The notes under the pieces: model-generated
The model's input: only the letters and a program-made list of their open reading frames with translations
What the model was told of the DNA's origin: nothing
Databases searched by the model: none
Origin: Colwellia psychrerythraea 34H
GTDB lineage: Bacteria; Pseudomonadota; Gammaproteobacteria; Enterobacterales; Alteromonadaceae
NCBI RefSeq assembly: GCF_000012325.1
Contig: NC_003910.7
Span: forward strand, 1-64,000
Length of the DNA: 64,000 nucleotides
Direction of reading: 5' to 3'
Made by a program: the position numbers and the translations under genes
Shown: positions 11,501 through 22,464 of the stretch, one piece after another
How the letters are laid out: every line of letters starts with the position of its first letter
How positions within the stretch are numbered: the stretch's first letter is position 1

Positions 11501-11520
11501 AATAGCTATCGATAGCTATT
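11501..11520. promoter_or_regulatory. 20-bp perfect palindrome upstream of lepB
   Basis: AATAGCTATCGATAGCTATT is a perfect palindrome 19 bp upstream of the lepB start. Its symmetry and placement suit an operator or an mRNA 5' hairpin. No regulator can be named. Confidence 0.45.
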
Positions 11521-11578
11521 GAATATAAGGCAATACAATAAAGTGAAAGTTCCACAGAGAAATAGTTACTTACACTTA

Positions 11579-11824
11579 TCAATTCTTTTTAATGACATAT
11601 AAAAAAGGTAGCGTATCTGTTTGCTTAGCCAGTAATTCATGCTCCATAAAGCGGCAAAAGCTTGGGATGTCTCTAGCAGTAGAGGGGTCATCACATTTTA
11701 TTAGCAATGTTTCACCGCTAGCAATTTTTCTAATGTTCATGCGAACCATCATCACTGGTTCAGGACAACGTAGGCCAATGGCATCTAAGGTATGATTAGT
11801 TTGTTGAAAAATAGTCGTAGTCAT
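11579..11824 (-). CDS. tusA: Sulfur carrier protein TusA
   Basis: TusA takes persulfide sulfur from IscS and passes it to TusBCD for 2-thiouridine formation in tRNA, and to other pathways. The 81 residues match E. coli exactly in length. The motif LRCPEPVM holds the active Cys20, and the conserved [13 protein letters not shown] follows. It is a monocistronic-looking gene 97 bp upstream of lepB on the same strand and divergent from slt. Confidence 0.95.
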   Translation of the reverse strand: MTTTIFQQTNHTLDAIGLRCPEPVMMVRMNIRKIASGETLLIKCDDPSTARDIPSFCRFMEHELLAKQTDTLPFLYVIKKN

Positions 11825-11976
11825 TAGGTGTACATTAGCAAAAGTAATTTATAAATAATTATACCTCGTTTAGGTATTTCAACGTATAAAAAAATGGCTT
11901 CAACTATACTGAATTTATCGAAATAACTAAGTACGTTATCTCCCCAATATTTTTATTACCGACTCCAGAGGTACCA

Positions 11977-13908
11977 GTGAAAAGTATTCTAAAGGTTATA
12001 TTACTGTCTGTTTGCACACTTTCGTCAATTAATATTTTGCAAGCAAATGATAGTTTGCAAATATTGACAGATGTTGGACAACAAAGAATATTCTTAAAAG
12101 CTGAAAAATTATTAGTAAAAAGTAATTCTCAACAGTATCAAAGCCTCTATAATCAGCTGTATTACTACCCTCTACAACCGTATTTAGATCAGCGCCGTCT
12201 AATAGAAAACATGCAGTTATCTTCAGCAGGGGAAATAGCCACTTTCTTAGAAAAACATCAACATTCGCCATTGGATTGGCCATTACGAAAAGCATGGTTA
12301 ATGTTCTTAGCCAAAAAGAATAAGGGCGCACTTTTCCTTGAGTTTTATCAAAGTACTCGTAATAACGTACTTACTTGCCACAAACTCAACTTTTCTTTAG
12401 AGGCGGGTCTACCCTCAAATGTTGTATTACCTCAAGTAACAAAACTATGGTTAGTCGGTAAATCGTTAGATAAAGTTTGTGACCCAATAATTGAACAATG
12501 GCAACAAGCGGGTTATAGAACCGATGAAATTGTATGGCAACGTATAGGGTTAGCGGCAGATGGCGGAAAACATACCTTAATTCCTTATTTAACAAACTTA
12601 CTGCCAAAGGATCAGCAATATTTAGGACGACTGTGGCATCAAGTAAGACGTGATCCTGCAACCGTAACGAGACAGTATAAGTTTATTAAAAAATCGACAA
12701 AAGAAAGCCAAATATATACTTATGGTATCAAACGCTTAATCTGGCGTGATCCTGATAAAGCATTAGCCAGTTTTAAAAAGGCGCAGCAAATATTCACTTT
12801 TTCAACAACACAACATCAGCAAATAGTCGCAAAATTTGCCGTGGCTTTAGCAAGTAAAAATCATCCACAAGCTAGGATTTGGTTAGAAAAGTTAGATCCA
12901 CTGAACATAGATAGTAATATTATGCAGTGGCAGTTAACTGAAGTTTTAAAGCAACAAAATTGGCAACTTGTCTTGAAAGAACTGGCAACAATGCCTGAAA
13001 AATATAAAGCAAAATTACAGTGGCGGTACTGGTATGCAAGAGCATTGATTGCAACCGATGATTTAGAACATGGCCAAGATGTAATGAATGAATTATCAAG
13101 TAAACGTCATTATTATGGTTTTTTGGCTGCTAGCTACCTAGAAACCCCCGTCAGTTTGCAAGATAGTCCATTAGCGATCACTAGCCAGGAGAAAAACGCT
13201 ATATTGTTGCACCCCTCAGCTAAGCGGGCATTTGAATTTTATTATTTAGGCCGTTATGTCAAAGCGCGCAGAGAGTGGCGTTATTGGCTTACACAACTGA
13301 ATAATCGTGAAAAATTAGTCGCTGCAAAACTCGCTAATGAAAATGGTTGGTTTGACCGAGCAATATTCACCTTGTCAAAAGTTGGTTATATGGATGATGT
13401 TGAGTTGAGATTTCCAAAAGCATTTGATAAGAAGATTAACCAGCATGCCAAGAAGCAAGCAATTAACCCTGCGTGGGCTTTTGCTATCGCCAGACGTGAA
13501 AGTTCGTTTATGACAGATGCTCGTTCACCGGTTGGAGCCAAGGGCTTAATGCAGCTTATGCCAAATACAGCAAAGCAATTAAAACGCGGTAGTGTTAGTC
13601 GACAGTATTTGTACAATGCGGATAATAATATCAAATTAGGAACAAAGTACTTACGTAAGCTTCTGGATAAAAACAAAGGAAATCAGATTCTTGCTACAGC
13701 TTCTTACAATGCAGGACCTCATAGAGTAAAGGGGTGGTTAAAGAATAGCCATGCGATGCCTGCAGATATTTGGATAGAAACCATTCCCTTTAAAGAGACT
13801 CGTAATTACGTAAAAAGTGTTTTAGCGTATCAAGAGATTTATCAACATAAACCAGGGCAGGTTAGTCAGATTTTTGAGCAAGTCATTAATATGAGTATTG
13901 GTGATTAA
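11977..13908 (+). CDS. slt: Soluble lytic murein transglycosylase
   Basis: Slt cleaves the MurNAc-GlcNAc bond of peptidoglycan to leave 1,6-anhydro ends, acting in the periplasm during wall recycling. The protein has a signal peptide (hydrophobic to about residue 22, ending LQA), a long alpha-superhelical U/L domain rich in short repeats, and a C-terminal SLT domain with catalytic Glu508 in RRESSF, then GLMQLMPNTA and TASYNAGPHRV. At 643 residues it equals the E. coli Slt70 precursor in size. The start is GTG with AGAGG upstream. Confidence 0.95.
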   Translation: MKSILKVILLSVCTLSSINILQANDSLQILTDVGQQRIFLKAEKLLVKSNSQQYQSLYNQLYYYPLQPYLDQRRLIENMQLSSAGEIATFLEKHQHSPLDWPLRKAWLMFLAKKNKGALFLEFYQSTRNNVLTCHKLNFSLEAGLPSNVVLPQVTKLWLVGKSLDKVCDPIIEQWQQAGYRTDEIVWQRIGLAADGGKHTLIPYLTNLLPKDQQYLGRLWHQVRRDPATVTRQYKFIKKSTKESQIYTYGIKRLIWRDPDKALASFKKAQQIFTFSTTQHQQIVAKFAVALASKNHPQARIWLEKLDPLNIDSNIMQWQLTEVLKQQNWQLVLKELATMPEKYKAKLQWRYWYARALIATDDLEHGQDVMNELSSKRHYYGFLAASYLETPVSLQDSPLAITSQEKNAILLHPSAKRAFEFYYLGRYVKARREWRYWLTQLNNREKLVAAKLANENGWFDRAIFTLSKVGYMDDVELRFPKAFDKKINQHAKKQAINPAWAFAIARRESSFMTDARSPVGAKGLMQLMPNTAKQLKRGSVSRQYLYNADNNIKLGTKYLRKLLDKNKGNQILATASYNAGPHRVKGWLKNSHAMPADIWIETIPFKETRNYVKSVLAYQEIYQHKPGQVSQIFEQVINMSIGD

Positions 13909-14040
13909 GTAAATAACTTAACACTGCAAGATAAACTATGTTTGTCTTTGCAAAGTTATATGCACAAATTTAGCACATTTAAAATGGGACTTTATATTGC
14001 TAATGGTATGGCTTTTGAGGGATATGCTATCATAAGTTAA

Positions 14041-15403
<1,363 letters not shown>

Positions 15404-15405
<2 letters not shown>

Positions 15406-15567
15406 GGTCTGCTAACCTTTCATTTTAGTCTCTGCTATAGCTTTCGGCTTGCCTTGAAAAAGTGTCATTCTTTGTTGCTTCATTCGCACTTGGAACAATC
15501 GAATATTGAATGAAGCGCCTTGATTGTCAGTGCAACAGAGTTACAAACTGAAAGATCAACAGACCCT
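15404..15567. repeat. MITE-like element E4 between pepQ and yigZ
   Basis: A 164-bp non-coding element with good terminal inverted repeats: AGGGTCTGCTAACCTTTCA on the left and, reversed, AGGGTCTGTTGATCTTTCA on the right. The sequence reads TA-GGGTCTG...CAGACCC-TA, consistent with a TA target duplication. It contains TTCTTTGTTGCTTC and GCGCCTTGA (15515-15523), the internal motifs shared with E1-E3. The left TA forms part of the pepQ stop codon. Confidence 0.8.
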
Positions 15568-15590
15568 ATTTCAGAGAAGTAAAGTTTATT

Positions 15591-16217
15591 GTGACTAAAT
15601 CCTATCCTATTGCGATTAATGATGTTGAAGATGAAAGCATTGTTAATCGCAGTCGTTTCATTTGCTATTTACGGCCTTGTGACGATATAGCACAAGCTAA
15701 AGCTATGTTAAAAGAGCTACAGCAGCTTCATCCGCAAGCGAGTCATCATTGTCATGCTTTTTTATCGAAAGCAGCCGATGATAGTCAAGGTTATGGTTTT
15801 TCTGATGATGGCGAACCAACAGGTACTGCGGGAAAACCTATGTTATTAGCATTGCAAGGTGGTGGCATAGGGCATGTTTGTGCCATTGTAGTTCGATACT
15901 TTGGTGGTACTAAATTAGGTACTGGCGGTCTACAAAGAGCATATGGTGGTAGTGTTCGCCAAGCATTAGCATTTTTACAGTCAAAAATTAAAATAGCTAT
16001 GGTGCATAAAACCTTAGCGTGTCAATATAGCCAAATAGATGATGTTTTGCACTTGCTTAGGCAAATTGAAGGTCAAGTTGTTACTCAAGACTATCAACAA
16101 ACAGTCATTTTTCGACTCGCCATTCCAATAGAAAAATTGGGTTTAATGCAGGATAAGTTACACACATTGTCATCAGGACAATTACAGTTAACCGCTATCG
16201 AACAAGAAACCGAATAA
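15591..16217 (+). CDS. yigZ: YigZ/IMPACT family protein
   Basis: A 208-residue member of the UPF0029/IMPACT family. The N-terminal domain carries the family signature GDSDDGEP-like FSDDGEPTGTAGKP and VVRYFGGTKLGTGGLQRAYG. The C-terminal domain is the smaller ferredoxin-like fold. Eukaryotic IMPACT regulates GCN2; the bacterial role is not settled. The start is GTG at 15591, just after element E4, with AGAGAAG upstream. The neighbouring pepQ and trkH match the enteric gene order. Confidence 0.92.
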   Translation: MTKSYPIAINDVEDESIVNRSRFICYLRPCDDIAQAKAMLKELQQLHPQASHHCHAFLSKAADDSQGYGFSDDGEPTGTAGKPMLLALQGGGIGHVCAIVVRYFGGTKLGTGGLQRAYGGSVRQALAFLQSKIKIAMVHKTLACQYSQIDDVLHLLRQIEGQVVTQDYQQTVIFRLAIPIEKLGLMQDKLHTLSSGQLQLTAIEQETE

Positions 16218-16241
16218 TAAATCGAATAAGAAAAATAAAAC

Positions 16242-17693
16242 GTGCAATATAAAAATATTATCCGAATTCTAGGCTTGTTGGTAGGGTTACTTAGTGTGAC
16301 TATGCTGCCTCCAGCATTAATCTCATTAATCTACCGCGATGGTGGTGGTTTACCTTTTATTCTGGCTTTTTTATGGTGTATCTGCACAGGCTTTTTGGCT
16401 TGGTACCCTCATCGCTTTGAAAAAACGGATCTTAAAGCCAGAGAAGGTTTTTTAATTGTTGTGCTCTTTTGGTTAGTACTGGCCAGCTTTTCTGCTATTC
16501 CTCTGATGTTATTAGAAGAACCCAACCTATCTACCGCTGATGCCTTTTTTGAATCCTTTTCAGGATTAACCACGACAGGGGCAACTATTTTAAATCATAT
16601 TGATGATTTACCCCACGCAGTCTTATGGTATCGCCAGCAATTACAGTGGTTAGGTGGTATGGGTATTATTGTTTTAGCTGTTGCGGTATTACCGATGCTT
16701 GGTATTGGTGGTATGCAATTATATCGTGCTGAAACACCTGGCCCAGTGAAAGACTCAAAAATGACGCCACGGATTGCCGATACCGCAAAACATTTATGGT
16801 ACATTTATTTAGGATTAACTATTGCGTGTGCTTTAGCATACTGGCTCGCAGGTATGTCGGGTTTTGATGCTATTTGCCATGCCTTTTCTACGATTGCAAT
16901 TGGTGGTTTTTCTACCCATGATGCTAGTATGGGCTACTTTAATAGCCCAACAATTAACTTAGTTTGTGTCACCTTTCTATTAATTGCTGGGGTTAATTTT
17001 GCCTTGCACTATGCCGCTGTGCAGAGTAGATCGGTTAGGAGTTACTTCTTTGACCCTGAGTTTAAAGTCTTTATTGGTATCCAAATTGTACTGACTGTAA
17101 TTTGCTTTACCGTACTATTAGCTACGGGTACTTATCAAGATGTCGACCAAGCACTCGATCAAGCACTATTCCAATCGGTTTCAATTAGTACTACCGCAGG
17201 GTTTGCAACAACATCTTTTGCTGATTGGCCCACGCTTTTGCCTATGTTACTTATTTTTTCTAGTTTTATTGGTGGTTGTGCAGGTAGTACTGGTGGTGGT
17301 ATGAAGGTAGTACGGGTAGTGTTACTTTATTTACAAGGTCTTCGAGAGTTAAATAAACTGGTACATCCTCGAGCTATTTTTAGTATTAAATTAGGTCGAA
17401 AAGTTTTACCTGACCGTATTGTTGAGGCCGTATGGGGTTTCTTCTCCGCTTACGCTGCGGTGTTTGTTATTTGTATGTTACTGCTACTGGCAGCAGGTAT
17501 GGATGACATCACAGCCTTTACAGCCGTTGCGGCTTGTATCAATAACCTTGGACCAGGGTTAGGGGAGGTTGCTGCTAACTTTTCTTCGATTAATGATATG
17601 AGCAAGTGGGTATTAATCATGGCCATGTTGTTTGGTCGTTTAGAGATATTTACGCTGCTAGTTCTGTTTACTCCTGCCTTCTGGCGCTCATAA
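16242..17693 (+). CDS. trkH: Trk potassium uptake channel subunit TrkH
   Basis: TrkH is the ion-conducting membrane subunit of the Trk K+ system and is gated by cytosolic TrkA. The 483 residues equal E. coli TrkH. Multiple hydrophobic segments and four pore-loop repeats are visible, with filter-type glycines in TTTGATI, AIGGFSTH, TTAGFATT and NLGPGLG. The start is GTG 24 bp after yigZ. The partner trkA is in this window at 21-22.4 kb. A long hairpin overlaps the stop codon. Confidence 0.96.
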   Translation: MQYKNIIRILGLLVGLLSVTMLPPALISLIYRDGGGLPFILAFLWCICTGFLAWYPHRFEKTDLKAREGFLIVVLFWLVLASFSAIPLMLLEEPNLSTADAFFESFSGLTTTGATILNHIDDLPHAVLWYRQQLQWLGGMGIIVLAVAVLPMLGIGGMQLYRAETPGPVKDSKMTPRIADTAKHLWYIYLGLTIACALAYWLAGMSGFDAICHAFSTIAIGGFSTHDASMGYFNSPTINLVCVTFLLIAGVNFALHYAAVQSRSVRSYFFDPEFKVFIGIQIVLTVICFTVLLATGTYQDVDQALDQALFQSVSISTTAGFATTSFADWPTLLPMLLIFSSFIGGCAGSTGGGMKVVRVVLLYLQGLRELNKLVHPRAIFSIKLGRKVLPDRIVEAVWGFFSAYAAVFVICMLLLLAAGMDDITAFTAVAACINNLGPGLGEVAANFSSINDMSKWVLIMAMLFGRLEIFTLLVLFTPAFWRS

Positions 17694-17730
17694 ATCGTAT
17701 ATAGCTAAATACCTATATACGATTTTATTG
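17692..17730. terminator. Terminator between trkH and the convergent metallopeptidase gene
   Basis: AAATCGTATATAG (17692-17704) pairs perfectly with CTATATACGATTT (17713-17725), followed by TTATT. The stem begins in the trkH stop codon and lies between convergent genes, so it may act in both directions. Confidence 0.7.
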
Positions 17731-17756
17731 ATTCATCAAAATATTAAAAGCGTAAA

Positions 17757-20696
17757 TTACCATTTATAACTAAGGGCTACCCAGCCTTGGGTATCTGAAC
17801 TTTCATTCTCTGGATTAACTTGTGCGATACCATAATTAATGGCTACGTTGGTTATCCCAGTAAAACCAAAGTCATTGTTGAGTGAGCCTTTAACACCGTA
17901 ACTATCGATAATATCTCGCTCAGTCATTTCATGGCGAGTATAAAATACTTCCACAATACCTAAGGGCATATATGCTTGATAAGCTTGATAGTCATTACCC
18001 AGTTGACGATAAAAGGCCAATTCAGGTGCAAGTTGTTTATTGATGTGCGCTTTTTCTTGGATTAGCGTTGAAGAATAGCCACCCAAACTGAGGATATCGC
18101 CAGCATCTTCTGAGCGTTGTGCCCAAAGGTACTTAAAACCTAGAGTAAAGCCCTGTATATGAGCATTCAAGCTAGCTAGGCCATTGCTACCGGTATAACT
18201 ACCATCATTACCATTAATTTCTGCTTGATCATCTTGAGCCGAAATTAATTGGGCATTTATTGCTTGTGAAATACCCCAGCTTTGTTGGTCGTGTGACCAA
18301 CTTTGTTCAATACCTAGAGAAAAAGATAAGCTAGAAAAATCCACATGCTGGCTATTCTCATATTGTGATGCTTGCATTTGTGCAAATATATCAACAGCGA
18401 GTGTCTCTATGCTATAGGGATAGCGAGCTTCAAGTAACAGCCCTTTTTCTGTTGTTTTACCTAAGTTTAACGCATCACTATCCTGTTTATCTGTTTTCAA
18501 GTCAAAGACATAACCGTGAGCCAGTAATTTTACCGGCCAGCCTTGCCAGCGAATTGCCCCTGATGCGCCAGAGATAATGCTACTGAAAATATCTTGGCTA
18601 GCATTGACTTGCCAATCAAAACGAGAAAGTACATCACCTGATTTATAACCGACTTCTAACATACTGCTACTGGCGGAATAAATACTTTCAGCGATCGTTA
18701 TTGTCCCTTGTTGAGGGCCAATGCCATAGGCTGATTGTTCGCCAATACTCTCATCAACAGCGATAGTCGCCTCAGACAGTTTTAAACTGTCAGCTAAGTT
18801 AACCGTCATTGCCGAAGATGTGGTGGTGTTTGTAATTATTTGGTTATTGGCTTTGTTCAAGTCAAGCTGATAAACATCAGGCCCTTGGGCATTAATGGCT
18901 AAATGAAGGAGTTCATTATCTCCGTTAACCATAGGCCAAGTTATGACTTGTTCTCCTGAGGTCACAGTCGACAAAACTTTATTTAAAAAATCATACTTGT
19001 ATAAGCGCGTTGCACTATCTAAACCGGCAACAAAATACAGTGATTGACCATCTTTAGACCATTCAGGGAAAGAAAGGAATTGATAGTTTTCGGGTAAGGG
19101 TATTATTTGCTCTTGTTCATCTTCAAATTGGCGAACTTTTAATTGCCATTTATTATTCAAACTTGAGCTAACATAAGCAAAACTATCTGAAGTGGAGCCA
19201 TCAAGTGTTGGGCGAAGTCGCGGAAAATCATAAACTTGCTCAAGGCTTGGTGGTGTTAGTTCTGCAATTATTTCACCTAAAGATTCAGCCGCCAAACTTA
19301 CTTTAACTAACTGTGAGTTACCAACACGGCTGCGCTCAGCAATAATAAATTGTCCATCGTTACTAATATCAAAGCGACGGATATTTGCGCTGGTTGTCAG
19401 TTGTTTTATCGTGTTTGTCGGTAAGTGCCAAGAAAAGAGATCTTGATGATAACTGTTTTTCTTCGTTAAGCTACTGGCTCCATAGATAAGGGTATCTTTA
19501 TTAAGCCAACGTGGGTTCTTTATACCGCGGTTGTTTCTTTGATTTAAGGTATAAGCGACTTCACGTTTAAAAACACTGGGCGCTTTATCAGCAATATCTT
19601 GCGGATCATCTGCTAATAACTCTTTGGATCTTTTGGTAAACTCTTCAATGCTTTTTGTGTTTTCACCTGTTTTATAAATATTTAACTTGGTGGTATTACC
19701 TTCTTCTGTTCGTTGGGTTTCTACAATAGCAAGGTAATCACCCTGCGGACTTAAACTCGGGTCACTAGTGTAACCGGATAAATCTAACCATAATTTTGAA
19801 CGATTATCCTCATTACTTTGCGCCGTAAGCTTAATTTCATGTTGCATGGCTTTGTAGGTATATTCAGCAACAAAACGTTGATAAAGGTTTTTCGCTGTAT
19901 CTGGGAATACTCCTTTGAACGACTTTTCAAAGTCACGTTGTTCAACAGCAGACCAACGAGTCCAAACCGCATCAAGGGTTTCTTCACCGTAGTTCTCTTC
20001 TAACCACTTTAAATAGCGTACACCAACGAGATAAGCCATTGAGCCAGACATGAAACTATCATCGCCTGAATTTAGTTGCTTATAACTAGGTAAAGCACCT
20101 TGTCGAGCAAATTTCTGGATTATGGCTTCCACCTGATTATTAAATAATCGGCCGCGACCGGTCAGCTTAGACTCTAACAACGTGGCATAACCTTCACTTA
20201 CCCAACGTTCACCATTAATTTGTGAAGCATCATAAAAATCATACCAATTGGCTACGTTATTACGCCAATTACTGCGGCTCTTTTGGGCTAAATGAACCAG
20301 ATGGACATACTCATGCAGTACTAATAGTTGTTGCCAACCCGTAGAGTTAGCAATAATAGTGTCTGATTGTGGAGGGGTTGCAAAGAAAGCCATGTAAGGT
20401 CGGTGACTTAGCGGGAAGGCAAAACCATTGGCGGCATTGTAGGGGTCAACGATATAAGCATCGACCTTTTCTGTGATAACGCGACCTTGTTGATCTTTAA
20501 TGAGTTGGCGAACAACTTCCATTTCCCTTGCACTTGATAAAGCCCACTGACGGTATTCTGGGGTGAAATGTACACGAAAGTTTTCAGTTTCAAAAGTTTG
20601 CCAATTTTTAGTATTATCAACAAGTTCTGCTTGACTACTAAAAGCTATACTACTGAGTGCTAGCGTGATGGCCGTGAGTACTTTAGATACTTTCAT
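17757..20696 (-). CDS. Predicted outer-membrane metallopeptidase with propeller and barrel
   Basis: A 979-residue exported protein with no name I can give. After a signal peptide (to about residue 23, SQA) comes a gluzincin-like peptidase region with HEYVH (128-132) and a downstream WVSEGY (Glu168), fitting HExxH plus Glu zinc coordination. The middle (about 300-640) has repeated WD/PD40-like blades such as SGYTSDPSLSPQGDYLAIVE and FPEWSKDGQSLYFVAG, typical of a TolB-like propeller. The C-terminal third has alternating aromatic beta strands and ends in Trp (GWVALSYKW), as outer-membrane barrels do. Substrate is unknown. It is monocistronic in appearance. Confidence 0.8.
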   Translation of the reverse strand: MKVSKVLTAITLALSSIAFSSQAELVDNTKNWQTFETENFRVHFTPEYRQWALSSAREMEVVRQLIKDQQGRVITEKVDAYIVDPYNAANGFAFPLSHRPYMAFFATPPQSDTIIANSTGWQQLLVLHEYVHLVHLAQKSRSNWRNNVANWYDFYDASQINGERWVSEGYATLLESKLTGRGRLFNNQVEAIIQKFARQGALPSYKQLNSGDDSFMSGSMAYLVGVRYLKWLEENYGEETLDAVWTRWSAVEQRDFEKSFKGVFPDTAKNLYQRFVAEYTYKAMQHEIKLTAQSNEDNRSKLWLDLSGYTSDPSLSPQGDYLAIVETQRTEEGNTTKLNIYKTGENTKSIEEFTKRSKELLADDPQDIADKAPSVFKREVAYTLNQRNNRGIKNPRWLNKDTLIYGASSLTKKNSYHQDLFSWHLPTNTIKQLTTSANIRRFDISNDGQFIIAERSRVGNSQLVKVSLAAESLGEIIAELTPPSLEQVYDFPRLRPTLDGSTSDSFAYVSSSLNNKWQLKVRQFEDEQEQIIPLPENYQFLSFPEWSKDGQSLYFVAGLDSATRLYKYDFLNKVLSTVTSGEQVITWPMVNGDNELLHLAINAQGPDVYQLDLNKANNQIITNTTTSSAMTVNLADSLKLSEATIAVDESIGEQSAYGIGPQQGTITIAESIYSASSSMLEVGYKSGDVLSRFDWQVNASQDIFSSIISGASGAIRWQGWPVKLLAHGYVFDLKTDKQDSDALNLGKTTEKGLLLEARYPYSIETLAVDIFAQMQASQYENSQHVDFSSLSFSLGIEQSWSHDQQSWGISQAINAQLISAQDDQAEINGNDGSYTGSNGLASLNAHIQGFTLGFKYLWAQRSEDAGDILSLGGYSSTLIQEKAHINKQLAPELAFYRQLGNDYQAYQAYMPLGIVEVFYTRHEMTERDIIDSYGVKGSLNNDFGFTGITNVAINYGIAQVNPENESSDTQGWVALSYKW

Positions 20697-20725
20697 AAAA
20701 ATCCTTGTAAATTGTGGGCTTAATC

Positions 20726-20889
20726 TAATACCAATTACACAAATTAATTGCCCATCTTCAAATGGTCTACATCTACACTTTCTGCGTCGCGCTCAATCCC
20801 AATAGCCAGCTATTGCTCAATCACGCGCCTTGAACTTGAAGATTTATCCTCATTGAATTTTGAGCTCTAAATTAATGTAAATGGTCTAA
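20726..20889. repeat. MITE-like element E3
   Basis: The 362-bp gap between trkA and the metallopeptidase gene contains a 164-bp segment with imperfect ends TAATACCAATTACA and, reversed, TTAGACCATTTACA. Inside are TCTTCAA/TTGAAGA arms, TTTCTGCGTCGCGCTC and GCGCCTTGA (20825-20833), in the same order as in the other elements. The ends are less convincing than those of E4. Confidence 0.55.
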
Positions 20890-20943
20890 TATGTTTCAAC
20901 GAGTGAAAATAATAAGTATTTTATTATGTCAACAAGGGGATTA

Positions 20944-20982
20944 TTACAGCTAATCACTTGTAGGATAAGTGATTAGCTGTAA
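20944..20982. repeat. 16-bp perfect hairpin downstream of trkA
   Basis: TTACAGCTAATCACTT (20944-20959) and its exact complement (20967-20982) surround a 7-nt loop. It lies about 75 bp beyond the trkA stop. Neither side has a strong T run, so it may act as a 3' mRNA stabiliser or weak terminator for trkA. Confidence 0.6.
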
Positions 20983-21058
20983 ATATTTATGTCAGAGGAG
21001 GGAGATAGTTATACCAATTTTATTAAATTATGACTCTCTTGTGCTGGATAAAGTACCC

Positions 21059-22435
21059 TTAGAAGTAAATAGCACTCACTTGGAAAAGCTTTTCGATATC
21101 AGAGATGTAGCGTTTATTAACTAAAAATAAAATAACGTGGTCTTCTTCGTGAATTAAGGTGTTTGAGTGGGCAATCAATACTTCATGACCACGGACAACA
21201 GCACCAATAGTAGCACCAGGCGGTAATTTGATATTTTTGATTGCACGACCAACCACTTTAGATGATTTTTCATCACCTTTGGCAACAATTTCAATGGCTT
21301 CAGCTGCGCCGCCACGTAAGCTATAAACATTATCGATAGCACCACGTCTAACATGTGTTAATAGGGCTGATATAGTGGCTTGCTGTGGCGATATGGCAAT
21401 ATCAATAGTACTGCCGTGTACTAAATCAATATAGGCATCTCGTTGGATAAGTACCATAGTTTTACGGACGCCAAGCTTTTTAGCAAGCAGTGACGACATG
21501 ATATTAGCTTCATCATCATTGGTTACTGCGATAAAAATATCAAATTGATCAATGTTTTCTTCAGTGAGTAATTCCTGATCGGAAGAGTCACCAGCGAAAA
21601 CTAAGGTGTCATTGAGCTCAGACGTTAATTGCTCAGCACGTTTTGGTGAACGTTCAATCAATTTTACTTGATGATTTTTTTCTAAAATTCGAGCTAAACC
21701 AGCACCAATATTACCGCCACCGGCAATCATTATACGTTTATAAGCTGATTCGAGTTTTTGTAACTCATTCATCACCGCGCGTATATGTATACTCGCAGCA
21801 ATAAAAAACACTTCATCGTCTGCTTCAATTACTGTGGTACCAAGAGGGCGTATTGGTTTACCGTTTCGGTATATGGCAGCTACACGCGTATCGACATTAG
21901 GTATATGATCTCTCAATGTTGAAAGCGCGTGGCCAACGAGTAAACCGCCGTAATAAGCTTTTACTGCTACTAGGCTTACTTTTCCATTCGCAAACTCTAA
22001 TACTTGCAGTGCGCCAGGGTAATCAATTAGACGCGCAATATCTCGCGTTACTAATTCTTCGGGAGCGATAATATGATCAACAGGAATGTGTTTTTTATGA
22101 AAAAGTTGCTCAGAATACTTTAATATTTGATTCGAACGAATACGGGCAATCTTTTTCGGTGTATTAAACAATGAAGAACATATTTGGCAGGTGATCATAT
22201 TGGTAGCGTCATCACTGGTTACCGCAATAACCATATCAGCATCTTCAGCGCCAGCACTTTTCAAAACATCAGGATGCCCCCCTTGGCCGGTAACGACTTG
22301 TAAATCCATTTTATCTTGCAGTTCACGTAGCTTTTCACCATCTACGTCTACTACCGAAATGTCATTGTTTTCACCAACAAGGTTTTCAGCTAACGTACCG
22401 CCAACCTGTCCTGCACCCACTATGATTATTTTCAT
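21059..22435 (-). CDS. trkA: Trk potassium uptake regulatory subunit TrkA
   Basis: TrkA is a peripheral cytosolic NAD(H)/ATP-binding gating ring for TrkH. The 458 residues equal E. coli TrkA and contain two RCK halves: a Rossmann motif [14 protein letters not shown] at the N-terminus with a TrkA-C domain, then a second [14 protein letters not shown] near residue 238 with its own TrkA-C domain. It is last in the leftward run def-fmt-rsmB-trkA, 29 bp after rsmB, the same order as in E. coli. Confidence 0.97.
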   Translation of the reverse strand: MKIIIVGAGQVGGTLAENLVGENNDISVVDVDGEKLRELQDKMDLQVVTGQGGHPDVLKSAGAEDADMVIAVTSDDATNMITCQICSSLFNTPKKIARIRSNQILKYSEQLFHKKHIPVDHIIAPEELVTRDIARLIDYPGALQVLEFANGKVSLVAVKAYYGGLLVGHALSTLRDHIPNVDTRVAAIYRNGKPIRPLGTTVIEADDEVFFIAASIHIRAVMNELQKLESAYKRIMIAGGGNIGAGLARILEKNHQVKLIERSPKRAEQLTSELNDTLVFAGDSSDQELLTEENIDQFDIFIAVTNDDEANIMSSLLAKKLGVRKTMVLIQRDAYIDLVHGSTIDIAISPQQATISALLTHVRRGAIDNVYSLRGGAAEAIEIVAKGDEKSSKVVGRAIKNIKLPPGATIGAVVRGHEVLIAHSNTLIHEEDHVILFLVNKRYISDIEKLFQVSAIYF

Positions 22436-22464
22436 GCGTTACTTTTCTGCTTGTGTTATTTGTA

